Of a stretch of 17,148 nt of DNA, positions 7,285 to 15,981 are shown piece by piece (within the stretch, counting starts at the first letter, position 1; each line of letters starts with the position of its first letter). The translations under genes were made by a program, and so were the position numbers. The notes under the pieces are model-generated. The model was given only the letters and a program-made list of their open reading frames with translations, searched no databases and had not been told where the DNA came from. This DNA comes from Acidobacteriota bacterium (lineage in GTDB: Bacteria; Acidobacteriota; Terriglobia; Terriglobales; Acidobacteriaceae): assembly GCA_021799945.1 (NCBI GenBank), contig JAJYZK010000016.1, positions 1 through 17,148 on the forward strand. The letters are read 5' to 3'.

Positions 7285-10200
7285 TTGAAATCGCACATCA
7301 AAATCTTCCTTCGCTGCATCCTCGGCCTGGCGGTTGTCGCGTCGGCCACGATCTCCCGGGCGGACATCACCGGCTCGATCTCGGGGGTGGTGACCGATCC
7401 CAGCGGAGCGGTGATACCCGGAGTTACGGTAACGGCGACGGCGGTCTCGACGAACATTCAGCACAGCGCGGTGACCGACGCCAAGGGTTTCTATTCCTTT
7501 CCGGCGCTGAATGTAGACCACTACAACGTGGCCGCCAGTCAGCCGGGCTTCCGGGACTATCTGGAGCAGAACGTCACGATCAACGCCAATTCCGCCATCC
7601 GGATCGATATTGCGCTCCAGGTGGGCAAGGTGGCGGATACGGTGACGGTGCAGAGCGACACGCTGCAGGTGGAGACGGAAAGCACGCAGATGGGCGATCT
7701 GATTCCGGGCACACAGATCGTGGCCATGCCCCTGGACGGCCGCTCCTATATCGATCTGCTGGCTCTGCAGCCGGGCGTCTCTCCCTACAAGGGCACCTCC
7801 CTGGGCACCGCCGGCGTGGGAGGGGCTCAAGTATCCGGCAACCTGACTAACGGGACGCAATCGGTGAACGGCGGCCGGGCCAGCGCCAACGGCTTCATGG
7901 TCAACGGCGCCGATGCGGAGGAAGGCGTGAATCAGGGCGCCGCGCTGATTCCCAACCTGGATTCGATCGCCCAATTTCGCATCATTACCAATAATTTCAA
8001 CGCCGAGTATGGAAACTTCAGCGGCGGCCAGATCAATGTCGTCACCAAATCCGGAACCAACCAGATCCATGGCGACGCCTTCAATTTTCTCCGCAATACG
8101 GATCTGGACGCCAGAAACTACTTCTCGCCGACCCGCGGCGTTTACATCCAGAACCAGTTCGGCGGGACGCTCGGCGGTCCGATCCGGAAGAACAAGATTT
8201 TCTTGTTCGGAGATTACCAGGGGACCAAGCAGATTATCGGCGCGACGCAGAACTTTCCCGTGCCTTCGCTGGCCGACCGCACGGGCAATCTGGCGGATCA
8301 GGCGTCGCTGTTGGAAAACTCGGCGCCGGCTAACGGCGGCGCGGGGGTGAACGGCGCGTACTGGGCGGGTGTTCTCTCAAAAGAGCTGGGTTATCCGGTG
8401 ACGGCGGGGGAGCCGTATTACACGCAGGGCTGCACAACCACGACGGCCTGCGTCTTCCCGAACGCCGTGATTCCACAGCGGGCCATCTCTCCGGTTGCGC
8501 AGAACATGCTGAAATACATCCCGACGTCGAATATCGTGGAGAGCGGATCGCCCTTTTTCGCCACCTCCGCATACAACGAGACGCTGACGGACAATAAAGG
8601 CGGAATCCGCTCCGATGCGAACACTCGCTATGGAGCGGTCTTCGGCTACTACTTCCTCGATAAATATTCGTCCATCAATCCGTATCAGGCGGTCAGCATT
8701 CCCGGTTTCAACGCATCGAACCAGGGCATGACCCAGATGGCCAACCTTGGACTGACGACGACCTTCAACAGTTCCGCGGTCAACGACGTGCGTCTGGTCT
8801 ACCTGCGCGATGTGAACCTGCTGGGAGTTCCGGTGGGCGGCGTGGGGGTTTCCCTGGCTTCGCTCGGCTTCAATACGCCGTGGGGGGCGTCCGGGGGCAT
8901 CGGGTCGACCGATCCCGCGCTGCAAGGCGTGCCGAATATGGACTTCAACAACTACAGTTTCGGCGTGCCGCCCGATACCCTGCGGCAGTACAACAACACC
9001 TTCCAGATCATTGACAATTTCACCAAGATTATCGGCACGCACAGTTTGCAGTTCGGCGGCGATCTTCACTACGATCAGATCAACGAGCGCAATACCTACG
9101 GACAGAACGGCCAGTTCGGCTTCGGCGGCCAGGAGACAGGGTACGACTTCGCCGATTATCTGCTGGGCGCGCCGAACTCCTTCATTCAGGCCAGCTTCCA
9201 GATACTGGATTCCAGGAGCAAGTATTACGGCTTTTACGGGCAGGACAGCTGGCGCGCAACTCCGACTTTGACCATCAACTATGGACTGCGCTGGGAGGTC
9301 AGCACCCCGTGGTACGACACCACCAACAAGCTGGAGACCCTGATTGCGGGCGAGCAATCGAAGAGTTTCCCGAACGCGCCAACCGGACTTGTGGTGCCGC
9401 TGGATCCGGGGGTGCCGAGAACCCTGGCGCCGACCAAGTACACGAACTTTGCGCCGAGGGTCGGTCTGGCCTGGGCGCCCAACGTGAGTGAGGGCTTCCT
9501 GCATACGCTGCTGGGCGGGCCGGGCAAAAGCAGCATTCGCGCCGGATACGGAATTTTTTATGAAGCCATTCAGGACGCAACCGGATTCGTGGAAGTGGGC
9601 GACGCCCCCTATGGCCTGTTCTATGCGAGTCCGGCGCCGAGCATCCTGGGCACGCCGTACGTGACTCGAGCCACAGGGGTAGTCGAGCCCAACGACTTTC
9701 CGTTCGTTTTCCCTCCCACCAATGTCTCCCCCAGCCATCCGGACACGAATTTCCCGTGGTCTCAGGTCGAGCCGATCTCCGGTTCGGACTACTTCTATCC
9801 GCACAACGTGCTGCCGTACACCGAAGAGTTCGAGTTCTCCGTGGAGCGCAGTCTGGGGCCCTCGACCGTGGCCAGCGTGAGCTACGTGGGCACAGCCGGG
9901 CGGCAGCTTCTTACCTTTGAGGAAAGCAACCCGGGGAATCAGGCTCTCTGCCTTGAGCTGAGCAATCCGGCCAACGTGGCTCCGGGCTCCCCTACCTGCG
10001 GTCCGTTTGGCGAGCAGGGAGTATACACGCTGGCGAATGGACAGGTGGTGAACAGCACGCGGCCCACCTTCGGCGCCAACTTCGGCAGCAGTCCCTTCAT
10101 GAAGACGACGGTTAGCTCCAGCTTCAATTCGTTGCAGGCCAGCCTGCAGAACAGCCAGAAGTACGGCAACTTCCTCATCGCGTATACCTACGAGAAGTCG

Positions 10201-10833
10201 ATGGACAACGGCTCCGGCGCATTCGACGCGACGAATCCCTACCATCCCAGCTTGAGCCGCGCCCTTTCCGCATTCGATGTGCCGCAAGATTTAACGGCGA
10301 GCTACACCCTCAATTTGCCCTTCGATCAGCTCGGCTGGAACGGCGATTGGGCCCGGCGCGTATCGGCGGGGTGGGCAATCTCAGGGCTGGCGACCTTCGC
10401 CACCGGCCTGCCGGTGCAACTCAGCGAAAATGACGACCGCTCGCTGAGCGGAACCTTTAGCGACTCAATCGACGAGCCCAACTTGGCGGCGGGTAAACCG
10501 AATCTCTTCGTCAACAAGAACCCGCGTTCCGGGCAGCCCTATTTCAATCCGAATTATTTTGTCCCCGAGCCGCTGGGTCAGGTGGGCAACGCCATGCGGC
10601 GCTTCTTCTCCGGACCGGGACTGTTCGACTTCGATACGGCCTTGCTGAAGAACACCCAGATCACCGAAGGAACGCAACTGCAATTCCGGGCGGAGACCTT
10701 CAACACCTTCAACCACACCCAGTTCAAGAACCCCTCCGGGCTGTTTAACAATACCGGAGTGGGAGGCTTTGGCTATTCGGAATCGGCGCAGAATCCCCGA
10801 ATCATGCAGATGGCGCTGAAGTTGATCTTCTAA
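7285..10833 (+). CDS. TonB-dependent receptor with carboxypeptidase-regulatory-like domain (Oar-like)
   Basis: This outer-membrane transporter of about 1182 residues would take up a substrate with energy from TonB-ExbB-ExbD. From the TTG start the signal peptide reads KSHIKIFLRCILGLAVVASA, likely cleaved near ISRA-D. Residues about 28-113 form a CarboxypepD_reg-like beta-sandwich (GSISGVVTDPSGAVIPGVTV, YSFPALNVDHYNV). A plug region follows at about 130-255, with VNGGRASANGFMVNGADAEE and QFRIITNNFNAEYGNFSGGQ. The rest is a beta-barrel ending in MQMALKLIF, with the C-terminal Phe expected by the BAM machinery. The frame is open back to 7111, but that would hide the signal peptide. GGGGG lies a few bases before TTG 7285. 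The substrate cannot be read from sequence. The SelA-like gene 34 bp downstream suggests co-transcription and a linked function. Confidence 0.92.
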   Translation: MKSHIKIFLRCILGLAVVASATISRADITGSISGVVTDPSGAVIPGVTVTATAVSTNIQHSAVTDAKGFYSFPALNVDHYNVAASQPGFRDYLEQNVTINANSAIRIDIALQVGKVADTVTVQSDTLQVETESTQMGDLIPGTQIVAMPLDGRSYIDLLALQPGVSPYKGTSLGTAGVGGAQVSGNLTNGTQSVNGGRASANGFMVNGADAEEGVNQGAALIPNLDSIAQFRIITNNFNAEYGNFSGGQINVVTKSGTNQIHGDAFNFLRNTDLDARNYFSPTRGVYIQNQFGGTLGGPIRKNKIFLFGDYQGTKQIIGATQNFPVPSLADRTGNLADQASLLENSAPANGGAGVNGAYWAGVLSKELGYPVTAGEPYYTQGCTTTTACVFPNAVIPQRAISPVAQNMLKYIPTSNIVESGSPFFATSAYNETLTDNKGGIRSDANTRYGAVFGYYFLDKYSSINPYQAVSIPGFNASNQGMTQMANLGLTTTFNSSAVNDVRLVYLRDVNLLGVPVGGVGVSLASLGFNTPWGASGGIGSTDPALQGVPNMDFNNYSFGVPPDTLRQYNNTFQIIDNFTKIIGTHSLQFGGDLHYDQINERNTYGQNGQFGFGGQETGYDFADYLLGAPNSFIQASFQILDSRSKYYGFYGQDSWRATPTLTINYGLRWEVSTPWYDTTNKLETLIAGEQSKSFPNAPTGLVVPLDPGVPRTLAPTKYTNFAPRVGLAWAPNVSEGFLHTLLGGPGKSSIRAGYGIFYEAIQDATGFVEVGDAPYGLFYASPAPSILGTPYVTRATGVVEPNDFPFVFPPTNVSPSHPDTNFPWSQVEPISGSDYFYPHNVLPYTEEFEFSVERSLGPSTVASVSYVGTAGRQLLTFEESNPGNQALCLELSNPANVAPGSPTCGPFGEQGVYTLANGQVVNSTRPTFGANFGSSPFMKTTVSSSFNSLQASLQNSQKYGNFLIAYTYEKSMDNGSGAFDATNPYHPSLSRALSAFDVPQDLTASYTLNLPFDQLGWNGDWARRVSAGWAISGLATFATGLPVQLSENDDRSLSGTFSDSIDEPNLAAGKPNLFVNKNPRSGQPYFNPNYFVPEPLGQVGNAMRRFFSGPGLFDFDTALLKNTQITEGTQLQFRAETFNTFNHTQFKNPSGLFNNTGVGGFGYSESAQNPRIMQMALKLIF

Positions 10834-10867
10834 TGGTCGCAAGCCGCGAGGACTTAGGATAAGGGAC

Positions 10868-12139
10868 ATGACTGTGCAATGCTCCCGTCGTTCGCTCTTT
10901 CGGCTGGGCCGGTCCGCGCTGGCGACGCTCGGAGTCGCAGGCTGGATCGATCCATTGAAGGCCGCCGCGGCTTCTTCTGCGCCCAGCCCCGTCGACTACT
11001 ACGAAAAGCTCGGGGTAGAGCCGATCATCAACGCGGCGGGCACTTACACAGATCTCACCGCGGCCATTATGCCGCCCTCCGTGCAGGCGGCGGTGGCCGA
11101 GGCGGCGAAGCGGCCCGTGCGCCTCAGAGATCTGCAACTGGCGGCCGGTAAATATCTCGCGGACAAGCTGCACTGCGAAGGCGCACTGGTCTCCGCCGGC
11201 GCGGCCTCCGCCCTGACCCTGGGGACGGCCGCCTGCATCACGGTCGCGAATGGGAATGAGGACGGGCGGATTCCGCAGTCGATTCCCCAGGGCATGGCGT
11301 CGATGAAGAACGAAGTCATCATGCAGAAGGGTCACCGCTACGCCTACGATCATGCGCTGTACTGCTGCGGCGTTCGCATTGTCGAAATTGAGACGGTGGA
11401 CGAGTACCGCGCGGCCTTTAGCGAGAAGACTGTTCTGGCCCACTTTTTCAACGCCGCCACCAGCGGCCAGATCGGACGCGAAGATTGGATCGCAATCGCG
11501 CACCAGCACAACGTTCCCTGCATGAACGACGCCGCCGCCGACATGCCGCCGATTTCCAATCTGTGGAACTACACGCGGATGGGCTTCGACCTGGTCACGT
11601 TTTCCGGGGGCAAGGGAATTCGCGGGCCGCAGAACGCCGGCCTGCTGCTGGGCAGAAGCGACCTGATCGCCGCCGCCGCCAAAAACAATAACTCGATCGA
11701 CGATGTGGTCGGCCGGGGTCAGAAGGTGGCCAAAGAGCAGATTGTCGGCATGGTGGCGGCGGTGGATTGGCTGCTGACGCAGACGGACGCGGGGATGGAG
11801 GCGGAGTTTCGTGCGCGCGCGCAGCGGATCGCCGACGCCGTGAAGCACATTCCGACCATGACCTCGCAGATTTATCTTCCGCCGGTAGCCAATCACGTTC
11901 CGACCCTGCTGCTCACCTACGACCAGAGCAAAGTCGCCATTGCCCCCAAGGAAGTGGCCCGTACTTTGCGGAACAGCTCGCCGTCCATCGAGCTCCACCC
12001 GGCCACGGGCGGCTCGCAGCCTGACCTGCCACCCACCACGAACGCCATCGTGGTTGGGGTCTGGATGCTGGAGCCCGGGCAGGACCTGATCGTGGGCCGC
12101 CGGTTGCGACAGGTGCTCTCCGGCGCCATCCGCAGCTAA
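10868..12139 (+). CDS. Tat-exported SelA-like PLP-dependent enzyme, copy 2
   Basis: This 423-residue SelA/DgaE-like fold-type I PLP protein is a clear paralogue of the one encoded at 2654-3910. The N-terminus carries a twin-arginine motif, CSRRSLFRLGRSALATLGVA, followed by a Lys-containing c-region and KAAAA. Key elements are NAAGTYTDLTAAIMPP, SAGAASALTLGTAA for phosphate binding, Asp221 in MNDAAADMPPISN for the pyridine nitrogen, Schiff-base Lys249 in TFSGGKGIRGPQNAGLLLG, and GQKVAKEQIVGM. The active site therefore looks complete. Compared with copy 1 it has a longer insert around residues 125-150 (ANGNEDGRIPQ). AGGA and AAGGGA lie just before the ATG. The gene follows the TonB-dependent receptor by 34 bp, and a strong inverted repeat lies 40 bp after its stop. 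Substrate is unknown; an amino acid or amino-sugar acid lyase is my inference. Confidence 0.87.
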   Translation: MTVQCSRRSLFRLGRSALATLGVAGWIDPLKAAAASSAPSPVDYYEKLGVEPIINAAGTYTDLTAAIMPPSVQAAVAEAAKRPVRLRDLQLAAGKYLADKLHCEGALVSAGAASALTLGTAACITVANGNEDGRIPQSIPQGMASMKNEVIMQKGHRYAYDHALYCCGVRIVEIETVDEYRAAFSEKTVLAHFFNAATSGQIGREDWIAIAHQHNVPCMNDAAADMPPISNLWNYTRMGFDLVTFSGGKGIRGPQNAGLLLGRSDLIAAAAKNNNSIDDVVGRGQKVAKEQIVGMVAAVDWLLTQTDAGMEAEFRARAQRIADAVKHIPTMTSQIYLPPVANHVPTLLLTYDQSKVAIAPKEVARTLRNSSPSIELHPATGGSQPDLPPTTNAIVVGVWMLEPGQDLIVGRRLRQVLSGAIRS

Positions 12140-12179
12140 CAGGCTGCGGTGGAAGCAAAATTGCACCCTCCCCCGCGTT

Positions 12180-12208
12180 GCGGAACCCGCTTCCATGGCG
12201 GGTTCCGC
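12180..12208. terminator. 11-bp perfect inverted repeat after the second SelA-like gene
   Basis: GCGGAACCCGC (12180-12190) and GCGGGTTCCGC (12198-12208) pair perfectly around a 7-base TTCCATG loop, 40 bp after the SelA-like stop. It is the strongest hairpin I found and is well placed to end the receptor/PLP-enzyme transcript before kdsC. No T-tract follows, so it may instead be a protein-binding palindrome or a repeat unit. Confidence 0.5.
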
Positions 12209-12334
12209 GGCGATCTCCGAATCGACGCGATCCTTTCAGCCTAAGACCGCTGAGCCCGCCGGTCTTCCAATCGCGATTCCTATCGTATAAGCGCTGGATT
12301 GGCCCACGCCGCGCGGCGGTGGGGGCATCCGATC

Positions 12335-12340
12335 TAAAAT
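12335..12340 (+). promoter_or_regulatory. Candidate -10 element for leaderless kdsC
   Basis: TAAAAT ends five bases before the kdsC ATG (12346). No Shine-Dalgarno-like sequence lies between the upstream GGGGG (12321-12325) and the ATG. A TANNNT hexamer at this distance is the arrangement expected for transcription starting at the start codon. No clear -35 is visible. Confidence 0.3.
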
Positions 12341-12345
12341 CGATC

Positions 12346-12906
12346 ATGCACTCGGGACCGACGCTTTCCTCCAGCCTGCAGCAGCGCGCCAGAAATATAC
12401 GGCTTTTCCTGATGGATATCGACGGGACTCTGACCGACGGCGGCGTCTGCCTTCTCTCCCTTCCGGATGGGGCGGGAATCGCCGAGATGAAGGTCTTCAA
12501 CTCCCGGGACGGCGCGGGATTGAAGCTGGCGCACCTCATGGGGATCCGCACGGGATACATTACCGGACGCAAGTCCCCCGCGGTGCAGCAGCGGGCCAGC
12601 GAACTCGGGATCGATTTTGTATACCTGGGGCAGGAGACCAAGACCCAAGCCTTCGAGGATTGCCTGCGCAGGGCGGGGGTCGGCGAAGCCGAGACGGCTT
12701 ATCTGGGGGACGATCTTCCGGATATTCCGATCGCCAAACGCTGTGGGCTCGCCGTGGCCGTAGCCGATGGGGCGCCGGAGCTCAAGGAGGTGTGTCATTA
12801 CATCACCCGGGCGCGGGGCGGCCAGGGCGCCGCGCGAGAGGTCGTTGAGATGATTCTCAAGGCCCAGGGGCGCTGGGAGGAAGCCGTTCCCAAGGCTCTG
12901 GCTTAA
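12346..12906 (+). CDS. kdsC: 3-deoxy-D-manno-octulosonate-8-phosphate phosphatase (HAD family)
   Basis: KdsC removes phosphate from KDO-8-P to give KDO for the lipopolysaccharide inner core, acting as a cytosolic Mg2+-dependent tetramer. The 186-residue product has HAD motif I MDIDGTLTDG (nucleophile and acid/base Asp), motif II YITGR, a motif III lysine in ETKTQAF, and motif IV LGDDLPDIPI. The family-specific C-terminal part follows, with CGLAVAVADGAPELK, YITRARGGQGAAREV and a loop that completes the neighbouring subunit's active site. The cap is minimal, as in C0 HADs. The frame is open upstream to 12178, but that extension runs through an inverted repeat and shows no homology. ATG 12346 gives the usual length. 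No kdsA or kdsD is adjacent. The gene implies a Gram-negative outer membrane with LPS, in keeping with the TonB-dependent receptor nearby. Confidence 0.92.
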   Translation: MHSGPTLSSSLQQRARNIRLFLMDIDGTLTDGGVCLLSLPDGAGIAEMKVFNSRDGAGLKLAHLMGIRTGYITGRKSPAVQQRASELGIDFVYLGQETKTQAFEDCLRRAGVGEAETAYLGDDLPDIPIAKRCGLAVAVADGAPELKEVCHYITRARGGQGAAREVVEMILKAQGRWEEAVPKALA

Positions 12907-13004
12907 GCCAAATGGTGGAAGTCGTAATTGGACGAATTTGAGGGACCGAACGCCACGCTCCGCGCCGGGCCGCGCTGGCGGAGCAGCCGAAACCTTGACT
13001 CAGC

Positions 13005-13010
13005 TAGACT
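13005..13010 (+). promoter_or_regulatory. Candidate -10 element for leaderless alaS
   Basis: TAGACT ends eight bases before the alaS ATG, and the intervening GAAACCTT contains no Shine-Dalgarno. A TTGACT (12995-13000) is too close to be its -35. This is a suggestion of leaderless transcription only. Confidence 0.3.
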
Positions 13011-13018
13011 GAAACCTT

Positions 13019-15724
13019 ATGCAATACCGCACGGGATCGGAAACTCGGGAGATCTTTCTCCAGTATTTCGCGTCGCAAGGGCACCGCCGCATTCACTCCT
13101 CTTCGCTGGCTCCGGCCAACGACCCGACGCTTCTTTTCACCAATGCAGGAATGAATCAATTCAAAGACGTCTTCCTGGGTATGGAGCGGCGCAGCTATAC
13201 CCGCGCCGCCACCGCGCAGAAGTGCGTTCGCGCCGGTGGAAAGCACAATGACCTGGAGAACGTCGGTTTCACCCGGCGCCACCATACGTTCTTCGAGATG
13301 CTGGGAAACTTCAGCTTCGGAGACTATTTCAAGCGGGAAGCAATCGCCTTCGCCTGGGAGTTGGTGACCGCGCCGGAGTGGCTGGGGATTCCCAAGGACC
13401 GCCTCTACGTGACCATTTTTCGCGGCGAGCAGGGGATTCCTCGGGACGAGGAGGCCTTCGAGTTTTGGCGGGCGCAGGGAGTGGCCGCCGAACGCATTCA
13501 TGAGTTCGGCATGAAGGACAACTTCTGGACCATGGGCGAAACCGGCCCCTGCGGCCCCTGTTCGGAGATCTTCTACGACCTGGGCGTGGAGGCCTCGGAG
13601 AGCGGCGAAGACAGGCCCTTCGGCCAGGACGACTCCCGGTATGTGGAGATATGGAACCTGGTCTTCATGCAGTTTGACCGCGACGCCCAGGGCAACCTCA
13701 CACTGCTGCCGCGGCCTTCGATCGATACCGGCGCCGGGCTGGAGCGCTTGGCCGCGGTGCTGCAGGGCAAGGTTTCGAACTTTGAAACGGACCTCTTTGT
13801 TCCGCTGATCGCGCGCGCAGCCGAATTGACGCATTCCCGATACGGTGACGGAAGCGCGCCCGGCGACGCCTCCTTGCGCATCATCGCCGATCACTCGCGC
13901 GCCGCGACCTTCCTGATTTCCGATGGCGTGCTGCCGGCCAATGAAGGGCGCGGGTACGTTTTGCGCAAGATCCTGCGGCGAGGGATCCGGCACGGCCGTC
14001 TGCTGGGCCAGGAAGAGCCGTTTATGTATCGCATGGCCGACGCCGTGCGCGAGCAGATGCAGGAGGCCTATCCGGAGATGGAGGAGAGCGCCTCCCGTGT
14101 AGCCAAAGCGATCCGCGCCGAGGAGGAGCGATTCGGCCGCACGCTGGCGCTCGGATCCCGGCAACTCGACGCGGCGCTGGCGGCCGCCCGCGAGCGGCAG
14201 GAGGGCGGAGCGCCGACGCTCGATGGGAAACTCGCCTTCCATCTTTATGAGACCTACGGTCTGCCGCTGGACTTTATCGCGGATGCGGCGCGAGACCAGG
14301 GAATCGTCTTCGACCTGACCGGGTTTGAACGCACCCGGGCCGAGGAGCAGAGCCGCGCCCGCGCCTCGTGGAAAGGGGGCGCCAAGAGCACGGCCAGTCC
14401 GGCCTATCGCGATCTGCCCAGAACCATTTTCGAGGGTTACCGGCAAACCTCGTCGCAGGGCTGCGAGGTTCTGGCCATCGTCAAGGGCGGCCAGGGCCTT
14501 GCGCAGGCGCCGGCCGGCGAGAGTGTGGACCTGGTGCTGGACCACACCGCGTTTTATGCCGATGCAGGCGGCCAGGTCGGCGACCAGGGTTGGCTCTACT
14601 CGGACGATCACAACACGATTGTGGCCGATGTTCTGGGATGCGTTCAGCCGGTGCAAGGGCTCCGCGCGCACCGCGTGCGGCTGCGCCAGCCGATTGCGTT
14701 GGGGGTCCGGGTGGATGCCGTCGTGGATCGCGACCGGCGCTGGGAGATTCGCCGCAACCATACGGCTACGCATCTGCTCCACGCGGCGCTGCGCGAGGTG
14801 CTGGGCAAACACGTCAAGCAGGCAGGCTCCCTGGTTGAGCCGGCGCGGCTGCGCTTCGATTTCTCCCATTTTTCCGCGGTCGCCGACGAAGAGCTGCAGG
14901 ACATTGAACAACTCGTCAACCGGGAGGTCCTCGCGAACCTCCGAGTGGAGACCCTGGAGGACGTGCCGATCGACATCGCGGTGAATCAGCACCACGCCAT
15001 GGCGCTCTTCGGCGAGAAGTATGGAGAGCGCGTGCGGGTGGTCAGGATCGGAGATTTCTCGGTCGAACTCTGCGGAGGCACGCACACCGAAGCGAGCGGG
15101 GAGATTGGAGTGGTGAAACTGCTGGGCGAGCGTTGCGTCTCCTCCGGGGTGCGGCGCATCGAGGCGGTATCCGGGCTGGGCGCGCTGACCGAGTTCCGAC
15201 GCAGCCGGGAAGCGGCCGAGGTTGCCGCGCAGCTTGGGGGCGAGGCCTCCGCGCATCTCTCTCCGGCCGAGGCTCTGCGGGCAAGGTTTACGGCCCTGGA
15301 GGAGGAGCTGAAGAAGCTCCGGCGCGAGATCGACCAATCGCGCATGCAATCCGCGGCGGCATCCATTTCCGGCGCGGCGGCTGCGGCGGAAGAGGTGCAG
15401 GGCGTCAAAGTTGTGGCCCGGCGCGTGGATGGCCTGGATCGCGGGCAGCTTCGCACGCTGGTGGACAATCTGCGCCGGCAGCTCGGTTCCGGCGTCGTCG
15501 TGCTGGGCTCGGCCCAGGAGGATGGCAAGGCCGCGTTGATTGTCGGCGTCACCAGCGATCTTTCTTCGCGTATTTCCGCGGGCAAGATCATTGCGCCCAT
15601 CGCCCGGAGGATCGGCGGTTCGGGCGGCGGACGGCCGGATATGGCGGAGGCCGGCGGCAAAGACGTTTCCGGACTCGCCGCGGCCTTGGCCAGTGCGCCG
15701 GAGGCGGTGAAGAGCCTGCTGTGA
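13019..15724 (+). CDS. alaS: Alanine--tRNA ligase
   Basis: AlaRS charges tRNA-Ala and hydrolyses mischarged Ser/Gly-tRNA-Ala. The 901 residues are close to the bacterial norm. The class II aminoacylation core occupies about residues 1-250, with [38 protein letters not shown] (motif 2) and [10 protein letters not shown] (motif 3). The tRNA-recognition helices follow. The editing domain has all four zinc ligands: His581 and His585 in NHTATHLLH, and Cys685 and His689 in ELCGGTH. A coiled-coil linker (about 720-770) precedes the C-terminal DHHA1/C-Ala domain, which ends with [17 protein letters not shown]. All expected signatures are present. The ATG at 13019 begins exactly where homology begins and has no visible Shine-Dalgarno. 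It lies 112 bp after kdsC and upstream of the AMIN-domain gene, and probably forms its own transcription unit. Confidence 0.98.
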   Translation: MQYRTGSETREIFLQYFASQGHRRIHSSSLAPANDPTLLFTNAGMNQFKDVFLGMERRSYTRAATAQKCVRAGGKHNDLENVGFTRRHHTFFEMLGNFSFGDYFKREAIAFAWELVTAPEWLGIPKDRLYVTIFRGEQGIPRDEEAFEFWRAQGVAAERIHEFGMKDNFWTMGETGPCGPCSEIFYDLGVEASESGEDRPFGQDDSRYVEIWNLVFMQFDRDAQGNLTLLPRPSIDTGAGLERLAAVLQGKVSNFETDLFVPLIARAAELTHSRYGDGSAPGDASLRIIADHSRAATFLISDGVLPANEGRGYVLRKILRRGIRHGRLLGQEEPFMYRMADAVREQMQEAYPEMEESASRVAKAIRAEEERFGRTLALGSRQLDAALAAARERQEGGAPTLDGKLAFHLYETYGLPLDFIADAARDQGIVFDLTGFERTRAEEQSRARASWKGGAKSTASPAYRDLPRTIFEGYRQTSSQGCEVLAIVKGGQGLAQAPAGESVDLVLDHTAFYADAGGQVGDQGWLYSDDHNTIVADVLGCVQPVQGLRAHRVRLRQPIALGVRVDAVVDRDRRWEIRRNHTATHLLHAALREVLGKHVKQAGSLVEPARLRFDFSHFSAVADEELQDIEQLVNREVLANLRVETLEDVPIDIAVNQHHAMALFGEKYGERVRVVRIGDFSVELCGGTHTEASGEIGVVKLLGERCVSSGVRRIEAVSGLGALTEFRRSREAAEVAAQLGGEASAHLSPAEALRARFTALEEELKKLRREIDQSRMQSAAASISGAAAAAEEVQGVKVVARRVDGLDRGQLRTLVDNLRRQLGSGVVVLGSAQEDGKAALIVGVTSDLSSRISAGKIIAPIARRIGGSGGGRPDMAEAGGKDVSGLAAALASAPEAVKSLL

Positions 15725-15730
15725 CGACTC

Positions 15731-15763
15731 TCCGGCCGCGCCGCGGGAGGATCGGCGGCCGGA
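15731..15763 (+). terminator. Hairpin downstream of alaS
   Basis: TCCGGCCGC (15731-15739) and GCGGCCGGA (15755-15763) form a perfect 9-bp stem with a 15-base loop, seven bases after the alaS stop. The position fits an end-of-transcript hairpin, although no U-tract follows. The remaining bases up to 15981 hold nothing I recognise. Confidence 0.45.
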
Positions 15764-15981
15764 CTCGGTTCCCCTCGGCGGTCTTGGCGGGATCTTGGCG
15801 CGAATCGATCAGGATGGTTCGGGATTTGTGCCAGGCGCCTCCTCCGAATTCCCGATTTTCTGGGGCCGCTCCGGTTCTAACCAGGTTCTTCCTGTCATTT
15901 ATGCCTCATTCCGCCATTGCCGCCCCAGCGGCGTAAACCTATACTGAAGGGGCTCTGGCGTTGTCGGCCGCTTGGAAGACA

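Noticed and set aside
8377..10287. 636-codon open frame on the minus strand
   Set aside because: It is antisense to the TonB-dependent receptor barrel and shows no signal, domain or ribosome-binding site.
10802..12196. 464-codon open frame on the minus strand
   Set aside because: It is antisense to the second SelA-like gene, which has clear PLP motifs. Its His/Arg/Gly-rich composition is typical of a shadow frame.
12995..13010. TTGACT/TAGACT as a complete alaS promoter
   Set aside because: The two hexamers are only 4 bp apart, far from the 16-18 bp needed, so they cannot be a -35/-10 pair.
13004..15349. 781-codon open frame on the minus strand
   Set aside because: It lies entirely antisense to alaS, whose every motif is intact. 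The frame is a by-product of high GC at third codon positions and resembles no family I know.
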